Source of the DNA: Toxonevra muliebris
Taxonomy: Eukaryota > Arthropoda > Insecta > Diptera > Pallopteridae
Length of the DNA: 64,000 nt
Direction: 5' to 3'
NCBI GenBank assembly: GCA_963691655.1
Contig: OY829329.1
Span: forward strand, 14,770,708-14,834,707
Shown piece after piece: positions 1-11,779 of the stretch. The translations under genes and the position numbers were made by a program. Below the pieces are notes generated by a model. That model made no database searches and was not told the origin of the DNA. It saw nothing but the letters and a program-made list of their open reading frames with translations. Position 1 is the first letter of the stretch. Each line of letters starts with the position of its first letter.

Positions 1-1910
1 GCTCTGACCGAATTCTCACAAGGAATTAGACCGAATTCTCATTTGAAATTAGACCAAAAATTAGACTAAATATGAGATTGAAATTCAGAACATAAATCAG
101 ACCAAAACTCAAACTAAGAAAAAAGAAACAGAAACAGAAACCAAAATTTAATTTAATGACTAAAAAAATATTCGACCTAATTTTAAGAAAAAATTTAGAG
201 CAAAACTTGGACCAAACTCAAACCAAAACTCAAGTTCAAAATCAGAGCAAAATTGAGACTAAAATTCAATTTAAAGACTAAACCAAAATTTAGACCAAAA
301 CTGAAACCAAAAATCAGAAATCTAAAATGGATTTAGACCAAAATTCAAACTAAAAAAAAGAAAAAAATAGACAAAAATTTAAAACTCTAGTTCAAAACCA
401 GAACAAAATTTAGACCAAAATTCAATTTCATGACTAAAACAATATTCGGCCTACTTTTGAGAAAAAATTTAGACCAAAAATTGGAACACAATTCAAATTA
501 AAATTTAGACCAAAACTCAGACCAAATTTAAACCAAAACTTAAGTTCAAAATCCGAACCAAATTTAGACCAAAATTCAATTTCGTGACTAAAACAAGATT
601 TAGTCTAATATTGAGACCAAATTTAGACCAAAACTCAAGCTAAGAAAAAAACAAAAATCACAAACTCTAGTTCAAAATCAGAACCAAATTTAGACCAAAA
701 TTTAATTTCATGATTAAAACAATATTCGACCTAATTTTAAGAAAAAATTTATAGCAAAACTTAGACCAAACCCAAACCAAAACTCAAGCTCGAAATTAGA
801 GCAAAATTAAGATTAAAATTTAATTTAAAAACTAAACCAAAATTTAGACTAAAACTGAAACCAAAAATCAGACCAAAATCAGAACAAAATTGAAATTAAA
901 ATTTAAACTAAAACTCAGGCCAAACTCAAACCAAAACTCAAGTTCAAAATCAGTACAAAATTTAGACCAAAATTCAATTTCATGACTAAAACAATATTCG
1001 GCCTAACTTTAAGAACAAATTTAGACCAAAAATTTAAACACAATTCAAATTAAAATTTAGACTAAAACTCTGACTAAATTTAATCCAAAACTCAAGTTCA
1101 AAATCAGAAAAAAATTTAGACCAAAATTCAATTTCGTGACTAAAACAAGATTTAGTCTAATATTGAGACCTAATTTAGACCAAAACTAAAACTAAGAAAA
1201 AAACAAAAATCAAAAACTCTAGTTTTAAAATCAGAACCAAATTTAGACCAAAATTTAATTTCATGATTAAAACAATATTCAATCTAAAATCTAAATGGAT
1301 ACCAAATTTAGACCAAATGTCAAACTAAAAAAAGACAAAAATCCAAAACTCTAGTTCAAAACCAGAACAAAATTTAGACCAAAGTTCAATTTTATGACTA
1401 AAAAAAAATTCGGCCTGACTTTAAGAAAAAATTTAGACCAAAAATTGGAACACAATTCAAATTAAAATTTAGACCAAAACTCAGACTAAATTTAAACCAA
1501 AACTCAAGTTCAAAATCACAACAAAATTTATACCAAAACTCTGACCAAATTTAAACCAAAACTTAAGTTCAAAATCCGAACCAAATTTAGACCAAAATTC
1601 AATTTCGTGACTAAAACAATATTTAGTCTAATATTGAGACCAAATTTAGACCAAAACTAAAACTAAGAAAAAAACAAAAATTAAAAACTCTAGTTCAAAA
1701 TCAGAACCAAAATTTAATTTCATGATTAAAACAATATTCGGCCTAATTTTAAAAAAAAATTTAGACAAAAACTCAGACCAAACTCAAACCAAAATTCAAG
1801 TTCAAAATCAGAGCAAAATTTAGACCAAAATTGAATTAAAAGACTAAACCAAAATTCAGCCTAAAATTGAGACCAAATTAAGTCCAAAACTCAAACTAAA
1901 AAAAAAAAAA
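1..1910. repeat. Degenerate 'gaccaaaa' satellite with ~552-bp higher-order period
   Basis: An AT-rich tandem repeat of short 8-16 bp units such as 'ttagaccaaaa', 'caaaactcaa' and 'aaaatcagaa' fills this stretch. Landmark blocks recur in fixed order: 'ttcaatttcatgac' at 421 and 973, 'ttcaatttcgtgac' at 575, 1127 and 1598, and 'tttaatttcatgat' at 701, 1254 and 1713. That gives a higher-order period near 552 bp, followed by a shorter one near 460 bp. The array is cut by the left window edge, so its start is unknown. No protein coding is visible; all frames are closed frequently. Relatives of the same satellite lie at about 4.0-4.8, 38.3-40.2, 42.0-44.3 and 45.5-47.8 kb. Confidence 0.85.
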
Positions 1911-1936
1911 ACAAAAAAAGAGTGTGCCCTTTTTTT

Positions 1937-1948
1937 GATCCGCCACTG
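1937..1948 (-). repeat. hAT-like terminal motif (cagtggcggatc on minus)
   Basis: The 12 bases read 'cagtggcggatc' on the minus strand, a form common at hAT transposon ends. It lies directly at the right edge of the first satellite, so that satellite may be the interior of a non-autonomous hAT element whose other end is left of the window. The expected 8-bp target duplicate would be 1949-1956; its partner cannot be checked here. Confidence 0.4.
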
Positions 1949-1956
1949 TAAATAAC

Positions 1957-3600
1957 TACACACACAGAGTGTGAAAATATAAGAAAATTGCTATTTCTAA
2001 ATTTTTAACTTTTCCTGTTAAAAAAAAAAAAATTTAAAAAAATAGTAGCTACCTAGGTAGGTACAATAAAAACTGTGATAATTACAATTTTAATTTTTTG
2101 TATGTAACTATGAGAGTTATAAAAATAATAAAGTCTAAGAAATTTTCAATTTTATTTTTAATGTTTTTTGAAAGAGTAGCAGAAAATTCTTAATATAAAG
2201 TACACTGCTATAAAATTTTGTGTATGGGATTTGAAGAACTTTTTAATGGAAAAGCTGAAACTAAATTGCCTTAGTATTTTTCTTAACCCCTTCCCCGCCA
2301 TGTGTTCCTTCTTCGTTCTCCCTTTATTCTGTGCATTTTTACTATGCGAATATATGCAATACACTGTTGCACTAATGTTTTCTACCTTGTTTTACTTACA
2401 TATTTGAAAGATAATTACATCCTACTGCATACAAATTTTATTCATTTTTTCGCAATCTGTTTGTGTGTGTGTGTGTGTCTGTTTGGAAAAAAAAAAAACC
2501 TTTTCCGCTTCCGTGTAAACATAAGTTATGCATTAAAATAATTTGCTTTTGCAAACTGTCACGTGGGTGGTATTTGCATTTACAGAGTTTGTCTCTGTTT
2601 GTCGCGGGAACTGCTTCCTTCTCCCTCTTTCTCTCTCTATCTCCCTCTTTGTATGAAAACATAGTACTATAAAATATCAAAGAATGTAAACAATAGTAGC
2701 TAGTAGTAAGTAGCAAGTAAAGAACGAGAGAGAGAGAGAGAGAGAAATAAAAAGAAGCTGCAGAAAGCGTGCAAAACCACAAAATGAGCCTGCTTAAATT
2801 ACCATTATGAATGGCAAAGGATTTGGCTAAAATTATGTAAGAATGAATTTAACGAAAATTATGACCAACCCGACAAGTAACAACAGCAGCAGCTACTACA
2901 ATCATTCAACCACCCAGTATTACTTACAACTAACCAACAAACGAATCAAGCAAGCAACCGAAAACCAGGCAGGCAACCAAATTAGGTAGACAGGCAGGCA
3001 AGCAGACAGGCAAGCAGGCAGGCAGCCAAGCCAGCTATCAACCAAGTAGGCAGCCCAGCAATCACACAGGGAGAGTCAAACAACCAGCCAGTCAAATAAC
3101 CAAACCAAAACCAAACACAGCCATTAAATTGCCAGAAGTTACACCATTTGAATGAAAAGAAACTATGTAAGATGAGCCCAAAGTGGGGTAAAGAACAAAT
3201 GGTAAAGTGGGAAAAGCCGTAAGTTTCGCTGTATATGTATCAAACCATAAGGTATGCGGCTATAAGAATTTAAATGAAAATTTTTCCTTATTGTATTCAT
3301 TGTAGCGTTGCGCTTCACTTTAGCGAGTTGTATAAAGAGGTTTGTTTTTTTTTTTTTTTTTTTTGCTGGTATATGTAGTAAGCCAAGTTAGTCTTCTTGA
3401 AGTCGTCGTGTGGTGGTTACAATTTTTGTTGTTAAAGTAGAAGAAGAAGAAATACATTTGTAGCATATAAATTAATTTGTGTTAGCATAAAGATGGTCGG
3501 CGTGTTTGTAAGTAGAAGGGAAGGAGAGGTTGGTCTAGTTGGTTGGTTTTGTTCTTTTCCATTAACAATAGCTTTTTGAGAAAAATGCTAAATACAAGAT
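1957..3600. other. Intergenic/intronic low-complexity DNA
   Basis: No gene is supported. The stretch holds a (GT)n run near 2459-2480, a (GA)n run near 2728-2745 with a CT-rich counterpart at 2620-2645, a 'ggca/aggca' tetranucleotide-like stretch at about 2965-3060, and a poly-T run at about 3345-3364. Open frames here are short and cross these runs. Confidence 0.6.
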
Positions 3601-6330
3601 GCCTGACATAATTTTTATATTTTTTTAAACCGGTTCATAGATGGCGCTCCAGTACAAGGAAAATTCCACTTGCCCTGACTTTTGCTAAATTTCTAAATAA
3701 ATTTGTATATATTGTAAATCAAACAATCCTGTCGTTCAAAATTTCAACAAAATCCGCCGATCCATAGATGGCGCTATAGTGCTAAGAAAAATTACACATT
3801 TACTTGATTTTTGCGGAGCCCCCTTGGTTTATGCTTTAGATCAAAATAGAAGCTAAAAATAAGTTTTTAGCTCAAAAAACTCGGGTGGACAAAATTTCAA
3901 TAAAAACGACCGGACCATAGATGGCGCTCCAGTACAAGGAAGAATTCTTTTTTTACATGATTTTTGCGAAGACCCTTCTGGAGTATATCTTAGATCAAAA
4001 TAAAAATTAAAACTAAGTTCAGACCAAGATTCTGATAAAATTTAGATCGAAAATAAGACTAAATTTCCGACTAAATGCTCAAAAAAAAAAAAAAAAAATC
4101 AGAAAAAAATGCTGATCTAAATTCGGAATAAAAATCAGACCAAAACTCATATCATAATCAATTTGTAGCTTAACCTAAATTTAGGTCAATTTCTGAACAT
4201 ATTTCGAGCCAAATTTAGACAAAAAATCAGACCAAAATTGAAACGAAAAATTTCACCAAAATTCAAACGAAAAATCAGACCTGAATTTATGTCCAAAATT
4301 AGACCCAATTTAAATTCGTAATTCAAATGAAAAAATTTAAACTAACATAAAGGTCAAATACAAAACAAAACTCAAGTTGGGAATTAGTCCAAAGTTCGAA
4401 ACAAACACGAATCAAACTCAAGCCAAACATTAAACCATGTTTCGGAACAAATTTGAAACAGTTCAATTTCAAGATTAAACCAAAATCCACACCTTATCAA
4501 CCAAACCAAATTTCAAACCAAATCTTAAGCCAAATTTAGATGAAAAATTTTACCAAAATTTATGCCAAAATTCGAACAAAAAATCAGATAAAATTTTAAA
4601 CAAAAATTAAAACACAACTCAAACGAAAATTTATGCAAAAACTTAGTCAAAACTCAAGCTCAAAATCAGAATAAAATTTAGACCAAATTCAATTTCAACA
4701 CTAAACCAATATTTAGCCGAATATTGTGACCCAATTTAGACCAAAACTCAAACTAAAACAGAAAAACCAAAACTCTAGTTCAAAATCAGAGCAAAACTTA
4801 GACCGAAATTCAATTTGCATAACTTTTTGCTTCGTTGCGAACCATGGATGGCAAAAATAGATTTCTTGTCCAAAAAAAACTCTAGTGTATAAAATTTCAA
4901 TAAAATCGGAAGGTCCATAGATGGCGCTACAGTAAAAAGAAAAATTCCATTCTTACCTGATTTTTGCGGAGCTCCCTTCAAAATTTTAGTCCAAAAAACT
5001 TGGGTGGATAAAATTGCAATAAAATCAGGCAATTCATAGATGACGCTACAGTATAAAGAAAAATACCAGTTTTACCACATTTTTGGGGAGCCCATTTTGG
5101 AAAATATTTTAGTTCAAAATAGAAGCCTAAATTGAGTTTTAAGCCCAAAAAACTGGACAAAATTACTTGATTTTTTCAGCGAAGCTCCCTTTGCAATATG
5201 TTTTAGATCAAAATACAAGCCTAAAATTAGTTTTTAGCTCAAAAAATGATGGTGGATACAATTTTAATAAAACGGGAGGCCCATAGATGGCGCTACAGTA
5301 CAAGGAAAATTCCACTTTTATTTGTTTTTTTCTGCGGAGCCCCTTTAGAATATATTTTAAATCGAAATAGAAGTCTAAAATGAGATCTTAGCCCAAAACA
5401 CTCTGGTGGACAGCATTTCAATAAAATCGGCCGGTCCATAGATGGCGTTACGGTACATGGAAAAAAAAATTCCACATTTACCAGATTTTTGCGAAACCCC
5501 CTTTGGAATATATTTTAATCGAAATAGAAACTTAAAATTAGTTTTCAAACCCAAAAGACTCTGATGGGCAAAATTTCAATAAAATCGGGAGGCCCATAGA
5601 TGGCGCTCCAAGGCGTACAAGGAAAATTTCTTGACTATATATTGACTTGACTATACTTGATTATTGCTATGAAGCCCTCTTTGAAATATATTTTAGATCA
5701 AAATAAAAATCTAAAATGAGTTTTTAGCACAAAAACCATGAGTGGACTAAATTTCAATATAGTTGGAAGGTCCACAGATGGCGCCAAAGTACAATGAAGT
5801 ATTTCAATTTCCCGCAATTTTTCAAACCTCTGCGCTGAAGCCCCCTTTTTATTCAAAACAGGTTCAAAACATTTCTTTGTACAGAAAACTCTGGTATACA
5901 AAATTTCAATAAAATCGGTAGGTCTATGGATGGCCTATAGATGGCGATCCAATAGTTTTTTGCGTTGTGAAACTCATTTTTGGCATATATTTTTATTCAA
6001 CAAATATTTCAAAAGGGGTTCCGGAGAAAAGGTTAGAAAAACGGAAGAAATTTTAATTTTATCTTGTACTGGGGACCGACCGATTGTGTTGAAATTTTGC
6101 ACGCCAGTGTTTTTTTTGGAGCAGAAAACTAATTTATTTCCTCTATTTGAATGTAAAATATATTCCAAAAGAAACTCTGCAGCCAAAATCAAGGAAAGTG
6201 GAATTTTTCCTTATACTGGAACCTCCCAATGGACCGTCCGATTTTGTTGGAATTTTTGTACGAACCTATTTTTATACAAAAAAAAAAGGTTCAAATCGGG
6301 CTCTGGATTAAAATTTAGTAAAAATTGTTG
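3600..6330. repeat. Tandem array with conserved 'atagatggcgct' core
   Basis: Imperfect units of about 120-178 bp repeat through this stretch. Each carries a conserved core 'ccatagatggcgct', then 'acagtacaaggaaaattcca', a 'tgatttttgcggagcccc' block and a 'tttagatcaaaatagaagcc' block. Cores start near 3637, 3764, 3917, 4917, 5036, 5283, 5438, 5596, 5774 and 5937. A block of the 'gaccaaaa' satellite interrupts the array at about 3985-4810. Open frames over this region (for example 5930-6331) follow repeat units and are not considered genes. Confidence 0.8.
3985..4810. repeat. 'gaccaaaa' satellite block inside the 'atagatggcgct' array
   Basis: The units are of the same kind as at the left window edge ('aaatttagac', 'accaaaactc', 'aaaatcagac'). 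They replace the regular repeat between the core at 3917 and the core at 4917. The transition at each side lies inside a repeat unit, so this looks like insertion or conversion rather than separate ancestry. No coding is seen. Confidence 0.7.
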
Positions 6331-6340
6331 AACACTAAAA

Positions 6341-6412
6341 AGAGCGGAGGGGTTAGGGAGGAGGTGGAGGGGTTGGGGAGGAAGTGGAGGGGTTGGGTAG
6401 GGGGTGGTTGAC
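6341..6412 (+). repeat. G-rich tandem repeat, potential G-quadruplex
   Basis: Three to four copies of a roughly 20-bp unit 'gtggaggggttggggagga' follow each other in a neighbourhood that is otherwise very AT-rich. Many runs of three or more G lie on the plus strand, so four-stranded folding is possible. It abuts the end of the 'atagatggcgct' array. Confidence 0.6.
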
Positions 6413-6419
6413 CCGTATT

Positions 6420-8070
6420 TTTATCGAAGACACCGTTGGCAACACTGTTTTAAGTGCCTACAGATTTTAATTTCAAAATGTAACAAACAAACAAAAATTA
6501 TTATCAAAATTAGCTAGTGATTTTCGATCACTCACGAATGTCTATGTCCAAAATGACAAACATTTTTTATCTCAAAAAAAAAAAAAAATAATAAAAAAAA
6601 ACTTGTTAGTAGATATCCACCCAGAGGAAAAATGATGTATATGAAGAGCTTCAAGAATAAGCAATTGTTCTATCGAAGAATTAAATTTGAGGTTAACGAT
6701 TCCAAAAATTACATTTTCATTTGCATTTGATTTGTGAAATTTTATTAAGAAAAAATTTTTGAGTTCCCGCTCTCAATTTAAGAGAACGAAAAACTACAAA
6801 TAAAAAAAAGAAAAAAAGAGTGCAACACTCGGTTGGAAAATCCGCCTTAAGAATAAAAAAAAAAGATTGAAAGAGACACCGTGCGTTCTTTTAATAGCTA
6901 AGTTGCTTTTTACAAGCTAAAGAGGTGCATTATTTTTTTGCATCGATTACATTCTTACCACTGGGTCTACAGGTTATATCGATATGCGTGGTATCACCAT
7001 GTCAATCAACTTCTTTTTCCCCTCATGTAACTCTATTTATCTAACTGATATTGACAGCAGCAAGTTTCAACTTTGATTGTCATACAATTTTTTCCAACGC
7101 GAGATTACAAAAAAGCGAAAAAATAGAAGTCCAAAAAACAAAAACTGCTATATATGTGGTCATGATGGAATTCTTCATGACTCCATGACCTTCCATCAAT
7201 CCCATCCTATTTGCTCTTAAATAACTAAGCCTTCGGGTTTTGTAAGTAGAAAGAGGAAATCCATCTTAAAAAACAAAAAAAACCATTTAAATTATACAAT
7301 TTTAAGCATAGAGTGTGATAAAGAATGTCAGGGTATGACAAGCTAAACTAATTTAGAGTTTTGCCGCTGAAAGCTATAAGAAAAAGTTAAAATTATCCAT
7401 GACTTGAATTACTGGGTTTCTGTTTTATATATGAATAGAAAAACGACCATAAAAAATCCATGCAAATTATCAAGAGAGCAACAATCACACATTTCTTTAT
7501 GCTTACCAGTTTCTACATCTCCATGTCACACGTCACACATACAAGCACATATAAATAAAGAGACATACACACACACTTCCATATATATTTCTATTGATAT
7601 GTTCACACACAAAAATGAAAAAAAAAAATAAAAGGGTTTCGTTTTGTGGTGTTGATTTTATTGTGAATTATTTAAAATAGAATAATGCTTTTGACATTTA
7701 AATTGACAATGCGATAACTATGTCATTAAAAAATGTCTTTGACAGTTTCGTGATTTATGTTTGATGTTTTTGTTGACATTTTGTGGTGGCGGAAATGGCG
7801 GTGATGGAGGTGAAGGTAATTGTTGTTTCTTTTTTGTTATAAAAAAAACAGCTATATGAAAAATTTTACACAATACGTACGAAAAAAACCAATGGTGTTT
7901 GCAGCTTTGGAAGTTTTGTACTTAATTAACTCAGTAATTCATTTATTCATTTGTTTTTTTTTTTTTTTGTCATATACAAATTTACTTAAATATTAAATAA
8001 TAATTGAATTAATTTATTATATTTGATATTATATTTTAATCAGTAAAAAAAGATGTATTTAATTTAATTG
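6420..8070. other. Intergenic/intronic DNA without recognisable gene
   Basis: A/T-rich sequence with short homopolymers and a CA-rich stretch at 7530-7615. At about 6812-6850 the text 'acactcggttgg...ccgccttaag' resembles 'atactcggtcgt...tcgccttaac' at about 19137-19165, suggesting a shared old dispersed repeat. The 75-residue open frame at 7404-7631 crosses simple repeats and is not supported. Confidence 0.5.
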
Positions 8071-8074
8071 ACTA

Positions 8075-9400
8075 AGTCGTTTGACTTAGTCATCTGACAT
8101 AGTCGTTTGACTTAGTCATCTGACATAGTCGTTTGACTTGGTCATCTGACTTAATTATCTGACATAGTCGTCTGATTTAATCATATGACTTGGTCATCTG
8201 TCTTAGTCATGTGACATAGGCATCTGACTTAATTATCTGACATAGTCATCTGACTTAATCATATGACTTAGTCATAAGACATAGGCATCTGACTTAATTA
8301 TCTGACATAGTCATCTGACTTCATCATTTGACTTGGTCATCTAAGTTTTCGTCTGACCTACTTTATTGTTAGTTTTTTTAATGTAGACAAATGAATGTTC
8401 GGATTTGGGTTATATTTTAACCACCCAGCCTTTGCTCACGTGAGCCAAAATAGCTTTTGTGCTTTCACATGTATAATTATGGAGCTTATGTGCACAATCG
8501 TACAAATTGCATACATTGTCGTTAGGCAACTGGCTTGGTCATCTGACTTCTCGCCTGACTTATTTTATTATTCGCGTTTTTTCTTTTTAAATACGTCAAT
8601 GAAATCTTCTGGCATAGTCATAAGACTTCTCGTCTGACGTACTTTTTTGTTAGTATTTTTTGGCGGATAGATCACTGAATGTTTGAATTAGGTATGAAAT
8701 TTGAACTAATAGTAAACGAGTCTGTACACTAACTGACTCGACCATCTGACCTTCGCGTCAGACTTTATTATTCAGGGTTTTTTTTTTGAAATATACATCT
8801 GACTTAGTCGTCTGACATAGTCATATGATCTTTCATCTTTTTTAGTATTTTCTGCCAAGTAGATCACTGAATGTTTAAATTCAGTATTTTTTGTATTTTA
8901 AGAAGTAGCAAAAATGTCTACACAATAACTGATTTGGCCATCTGCCTTCGCGTCAGACCTTTTTTATTATTTAGGGTATTTTTTTTAATTCACATCTAAC
9001 TTAGTCATCTGACATAGTAATCTGACTTAGTCATTTGATTTAGTCATCTGACATAATCATCTGACATAGTCATTTGACATAGTAATCTGACTTAGTCATC
9101 TGACATAATCATCTGACTTGGTCATCTGACATAGTCATCTGACTTGGTCATCTGACATAGTCATCAGACTTGGTCATCTGACATAGCCATTTGACTTGGT
9201 CATCTGACATAGTCATCTGACTTTTCATCTGACCTACTTTTTTTTAGTATTTTTTGCCAAGCAGACCACTGAATGTTTAAATTCATTATTATGCATATTT
9301 GAACAAGTAGCAAAGGTGTTTCTACACTAACTAACTTGGTCATCTGACTTCTCACTTGACCTATTTTATTATTCAGATTGTTTTTTTTTAAATCAACCAT
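8075..9400. repeat. 13-bp 'catctgacttagt' satellite with longer mixed units
   Basis: Short units alternate 'catctgacttagt' with 'catctgacatagt' (13 bp each, 26-bp dimers), densest at 8075-8345 and 8990-9230. Between these blocks a longer unit recurs: 'actttttttgttagtatttt', 'agatcactgaatgtt', then 'ctaactgactcg' and a 'cttcgcgtcaga...ttattattcag' block, seen near 8640, 8830 and 9235. The array is thus a composite satellite with a higher-order unit of a few hundred bases. No coding is seen. Confidence 0.8.
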
Positions 9401-10311
9401 TAACCATGATTAACACTGGAATTGACCGAAAATCCTCACAACCTCCTTCATGGTGTAGCATTATTTTCATTTAGAAGAATCACAGCTTCTTATGAGCATC
9501 CTCGCACTTTTTACAATCCATTCTTCTTGGAATTTTCATCATCTTATATCAAGCTATACAGAATACCAGAATAGATTGCTCTGTGGTCCCACATTTTTGG
9601 CCTACCCACTACCCTCTATTTTCTCTTTGCATATGATACTCTAATATTTCTCAGGGTTTGACCTATCTTCTTCGCTCATCCGTGAATGTAGATTTGATAT
9701 AATAGTTCTGTTTGCAATTTGCAGATTATATTTTTATACAAATTTATGCAGACAGTCTTCTGTAGACTGGAAATTGCAAAAATGAGTTTTAGAAGTTTCG
9801 TTCCATTTTTATATTGAAAAGTAACGATCATAATGTCAGAGATATTTGTCGGGAGAGCGGACGGGATATTTATCCCCAAAATACCTTGATTTGGACCCAT
9901 TAATGCTGCGTGCATTGACTTCGTAGCCAATGTAGGTTACATTTCATTCATCTCAAAATTTCACCTGATTCTTGAATTTTCTACTAGGATGAGATTTAGA
10001 AATTTACTCTAATTTTTAGGTACATTACATGAAAAGGATCAGTTGCGCTCTTTCTCCGGCTTTTGAATCAGAATTATAAGTCTAGCAAACAAATTTCGCA
10101 GTAAATTTTGCCGAGGGCTTTAACTCTGCTCATCTTATTTTTCCTCTCCCCCCCCCTCCCACTCTTGGATCCATTATTGTTTGACACATTAATCCGACCC
10201 TGTCGTTTATCTGTTGTTTCCCGGTCTTATATGAAAAACCATCCAAAAATTGTTTACCTTGTGCCCCTACGCTAAAACTCATACTTAATTGTAGCGTCAG
10301 CGTCGTTTATC
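9400..10311. other. Intergenic DNA without recognisable gene
   Basis: Mixed-composition sequence, less repetitive than its neighbours. The minus-strand open frame at 9676-9930 (84 codons) has no motif I recognise and no supporting splice context. A run of nine C lies near 10148-10156. Confidence 0.45.
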
Positions 10312-10512
10312 TGACAGGCTAAAAGCAAATACGAAGTCAAAAATTGTAGCAAGCGAAAGTGCATTAAAAAAAGTATGAGAGCAAAAACGAAACAAAAATT
10401 TGGCTTTGTTCTAATTCGCCATCTCTTATATTTACTTCGTTTTTGCACTCAAATATTTTTAATCCATTTTCGCTAGCTATAATTTTTTACTTCATATTTG
10501 TTTTCATCTGCC
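10312..10512. repeat. Long inverted repeat (hairpin, ~80-90 bp arms)
   Basis: The left arm (about 10312-10400) and right arm (about 10428-10512) are reverse complements with scattered mismatches. Matching landmarks include 'gcaaatacgaagtcaaaaat' on the left and its complement 'ttttttacttcatatttgt' on the right, and 'gcaaaaacgaa' with 'ttcgtttttgc'. Only about 30 bp separate the arms. The structure could be a fold-back miniature element or a hairpin-RNA source. No clear target duplication was seen. Confidence 0.75.
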
Positions 10513-11395
10513 AAAATGACCACATTTTGTAAGTGCATGAGAAAGACCATCACAGCGGTTGCTCTCTTAATTGTATTCGGCAGAAGAGAGAGAAAAAGAG
10601 AGACAGAGTAGAATTAATTAATGACGGCACCGGAGAGCGAAGGCTGTAAATCTTTTCGATTTTCTTCTATTTACTTTTGTATTTCTGCTCACATTTCACT
10701 CTCTCGCGCTCTTTCTCTCTCTCTCTCAAAATTCGGTATTTCAATACATTAAAGTTTAAAATAAATTTTAAAAACAAAAACTTTATTTTCGGGAAAAAAA
10801 CAAACTTGGCAGTTTTCATAAATATTTCGCTAATTTTCTTTCCCTGCTTTGTTTTTTGTTTTCTTTTAACTCCAGCATTTAAGCAAATTTTTCATTTCTT
10901 TCTTTTAAGTGTTAGTAATACAATAAAAAAAACTTTGCAGTCTAAACTTTTCACTATTATAATGCAATTATTTTGTCTTTATCTCAAAAAATTAGTTTCG
11001 GTTCAACACAAACAAAAAACAGAAAAGGGGGAAAAACAAAAAAGAAATTCTTTTGAACCAAACTAAAACTGGCATCAGAGTAGATGCGAATACATACTAC
11101 ATAGAAAAAAAACTGAAACGCGTATACAATAAATGATATTGAGTTGTCAGCAGCAGACAATATTCTTAAAAAATATTTTTTGCTATATGTTTACCATGCA
11201 AAAAAAAAAAAAAAAAATTGAAAAGCATGAAATGCAAATGCAGTGAAAAGTTTTTTCAATATATTTCGCTTCTTTTTTTATTTGGCTTGATGCTTTTATG
11301 AATATTTCTTCAAATATTGTATTTAAAGAATAATTTCATTTCATAATTGAAATCAAATGACTTTATAGGTATCGCGTCTCTGCCTAAAAGTTATT
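10513..11395. other. Intergenic DNA with GAGA/CT-rich tracts
   Basis: A GA-rich tract at 10577-10607 and a CT-rich tract at about 10699-10730 flank a slightly more complex stretch. Such tracts are frequent near fly promoters, but no TATA box, initiator and coding start could be put together. The 129-codon frame at 10677-11066 is a phenylalanine/lysine-rich translation of AT-rich DNA and is rejected. Confidence 0.4.
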
Positions 11396-11399
11396 CAAA

Positions 11400-11775
11400 A
11401 TTGAATTGAAGAGAGACCAGCCAAACACGCAAAAATATAGGTGAGACGTAAGGCAAAGTGAGGGACAAGACGAAAAGTAAGACGAGAGACAAGATGGGAG
11501 ACAAGACGAGAGACTAGATGAGAGATATGATGAGAGGTAAAACGAGAGACAATATGAAAATCTTGAGACGAAGAGACGAGTAACAGATGAGATTCAAGAC
11601 GAAAAACAAGATGAGAAGCAAGACGATGAACATGGATTAGAGACAATACGAGAGACAGTATAAAAAACTAACAGGAGTGAGAGACGAATATCAAGAAAAG
11701 AGGCAAGCCGCAAGACAAAGCCAGAAAGAGTCATGGGCAATATGGGAAGTAAGACAAAACACAAAACGAGCGGCA
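11400..11775. repeat. Short tandem repeat 'gagacaagac'
   Basis: About 370 bp of a degenerate 9-11 bp repeat ('gagacaagac', 'gagagacaat', 'gagatgag') run up to the 5' edge of the jockey-like fragment. The serine/histidine/leucine-rich open frames on the minus strand here are products of the repeat. Confidence 0.8.
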
Positions 11776-11779
11776 AGAC

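Noticed and set aside
5930..6331. 133-codon frame on plus
   Set aside because: It lies over the last units of the 'atagatggcgct' array; composition and position follow the repeat.
8075..9230. Regularly spaced repeats considered as a CRISPR array
   Set aside because: Units are contiguous 13-bp satellite copies without unique spacers, and the DNA is eukaryotic.
10677..11066. 129-codon frame rich in Phe, Lys and Leu
   Set aside because: Composition is that of AT-rich noncoding DNA; no family resemblance or gene context.
11395..11776. Ser/His/Leu-rich minus-strand frames
   Set aside because: They derive from the ~10-bp 'gagacaagac' tandem repeat.
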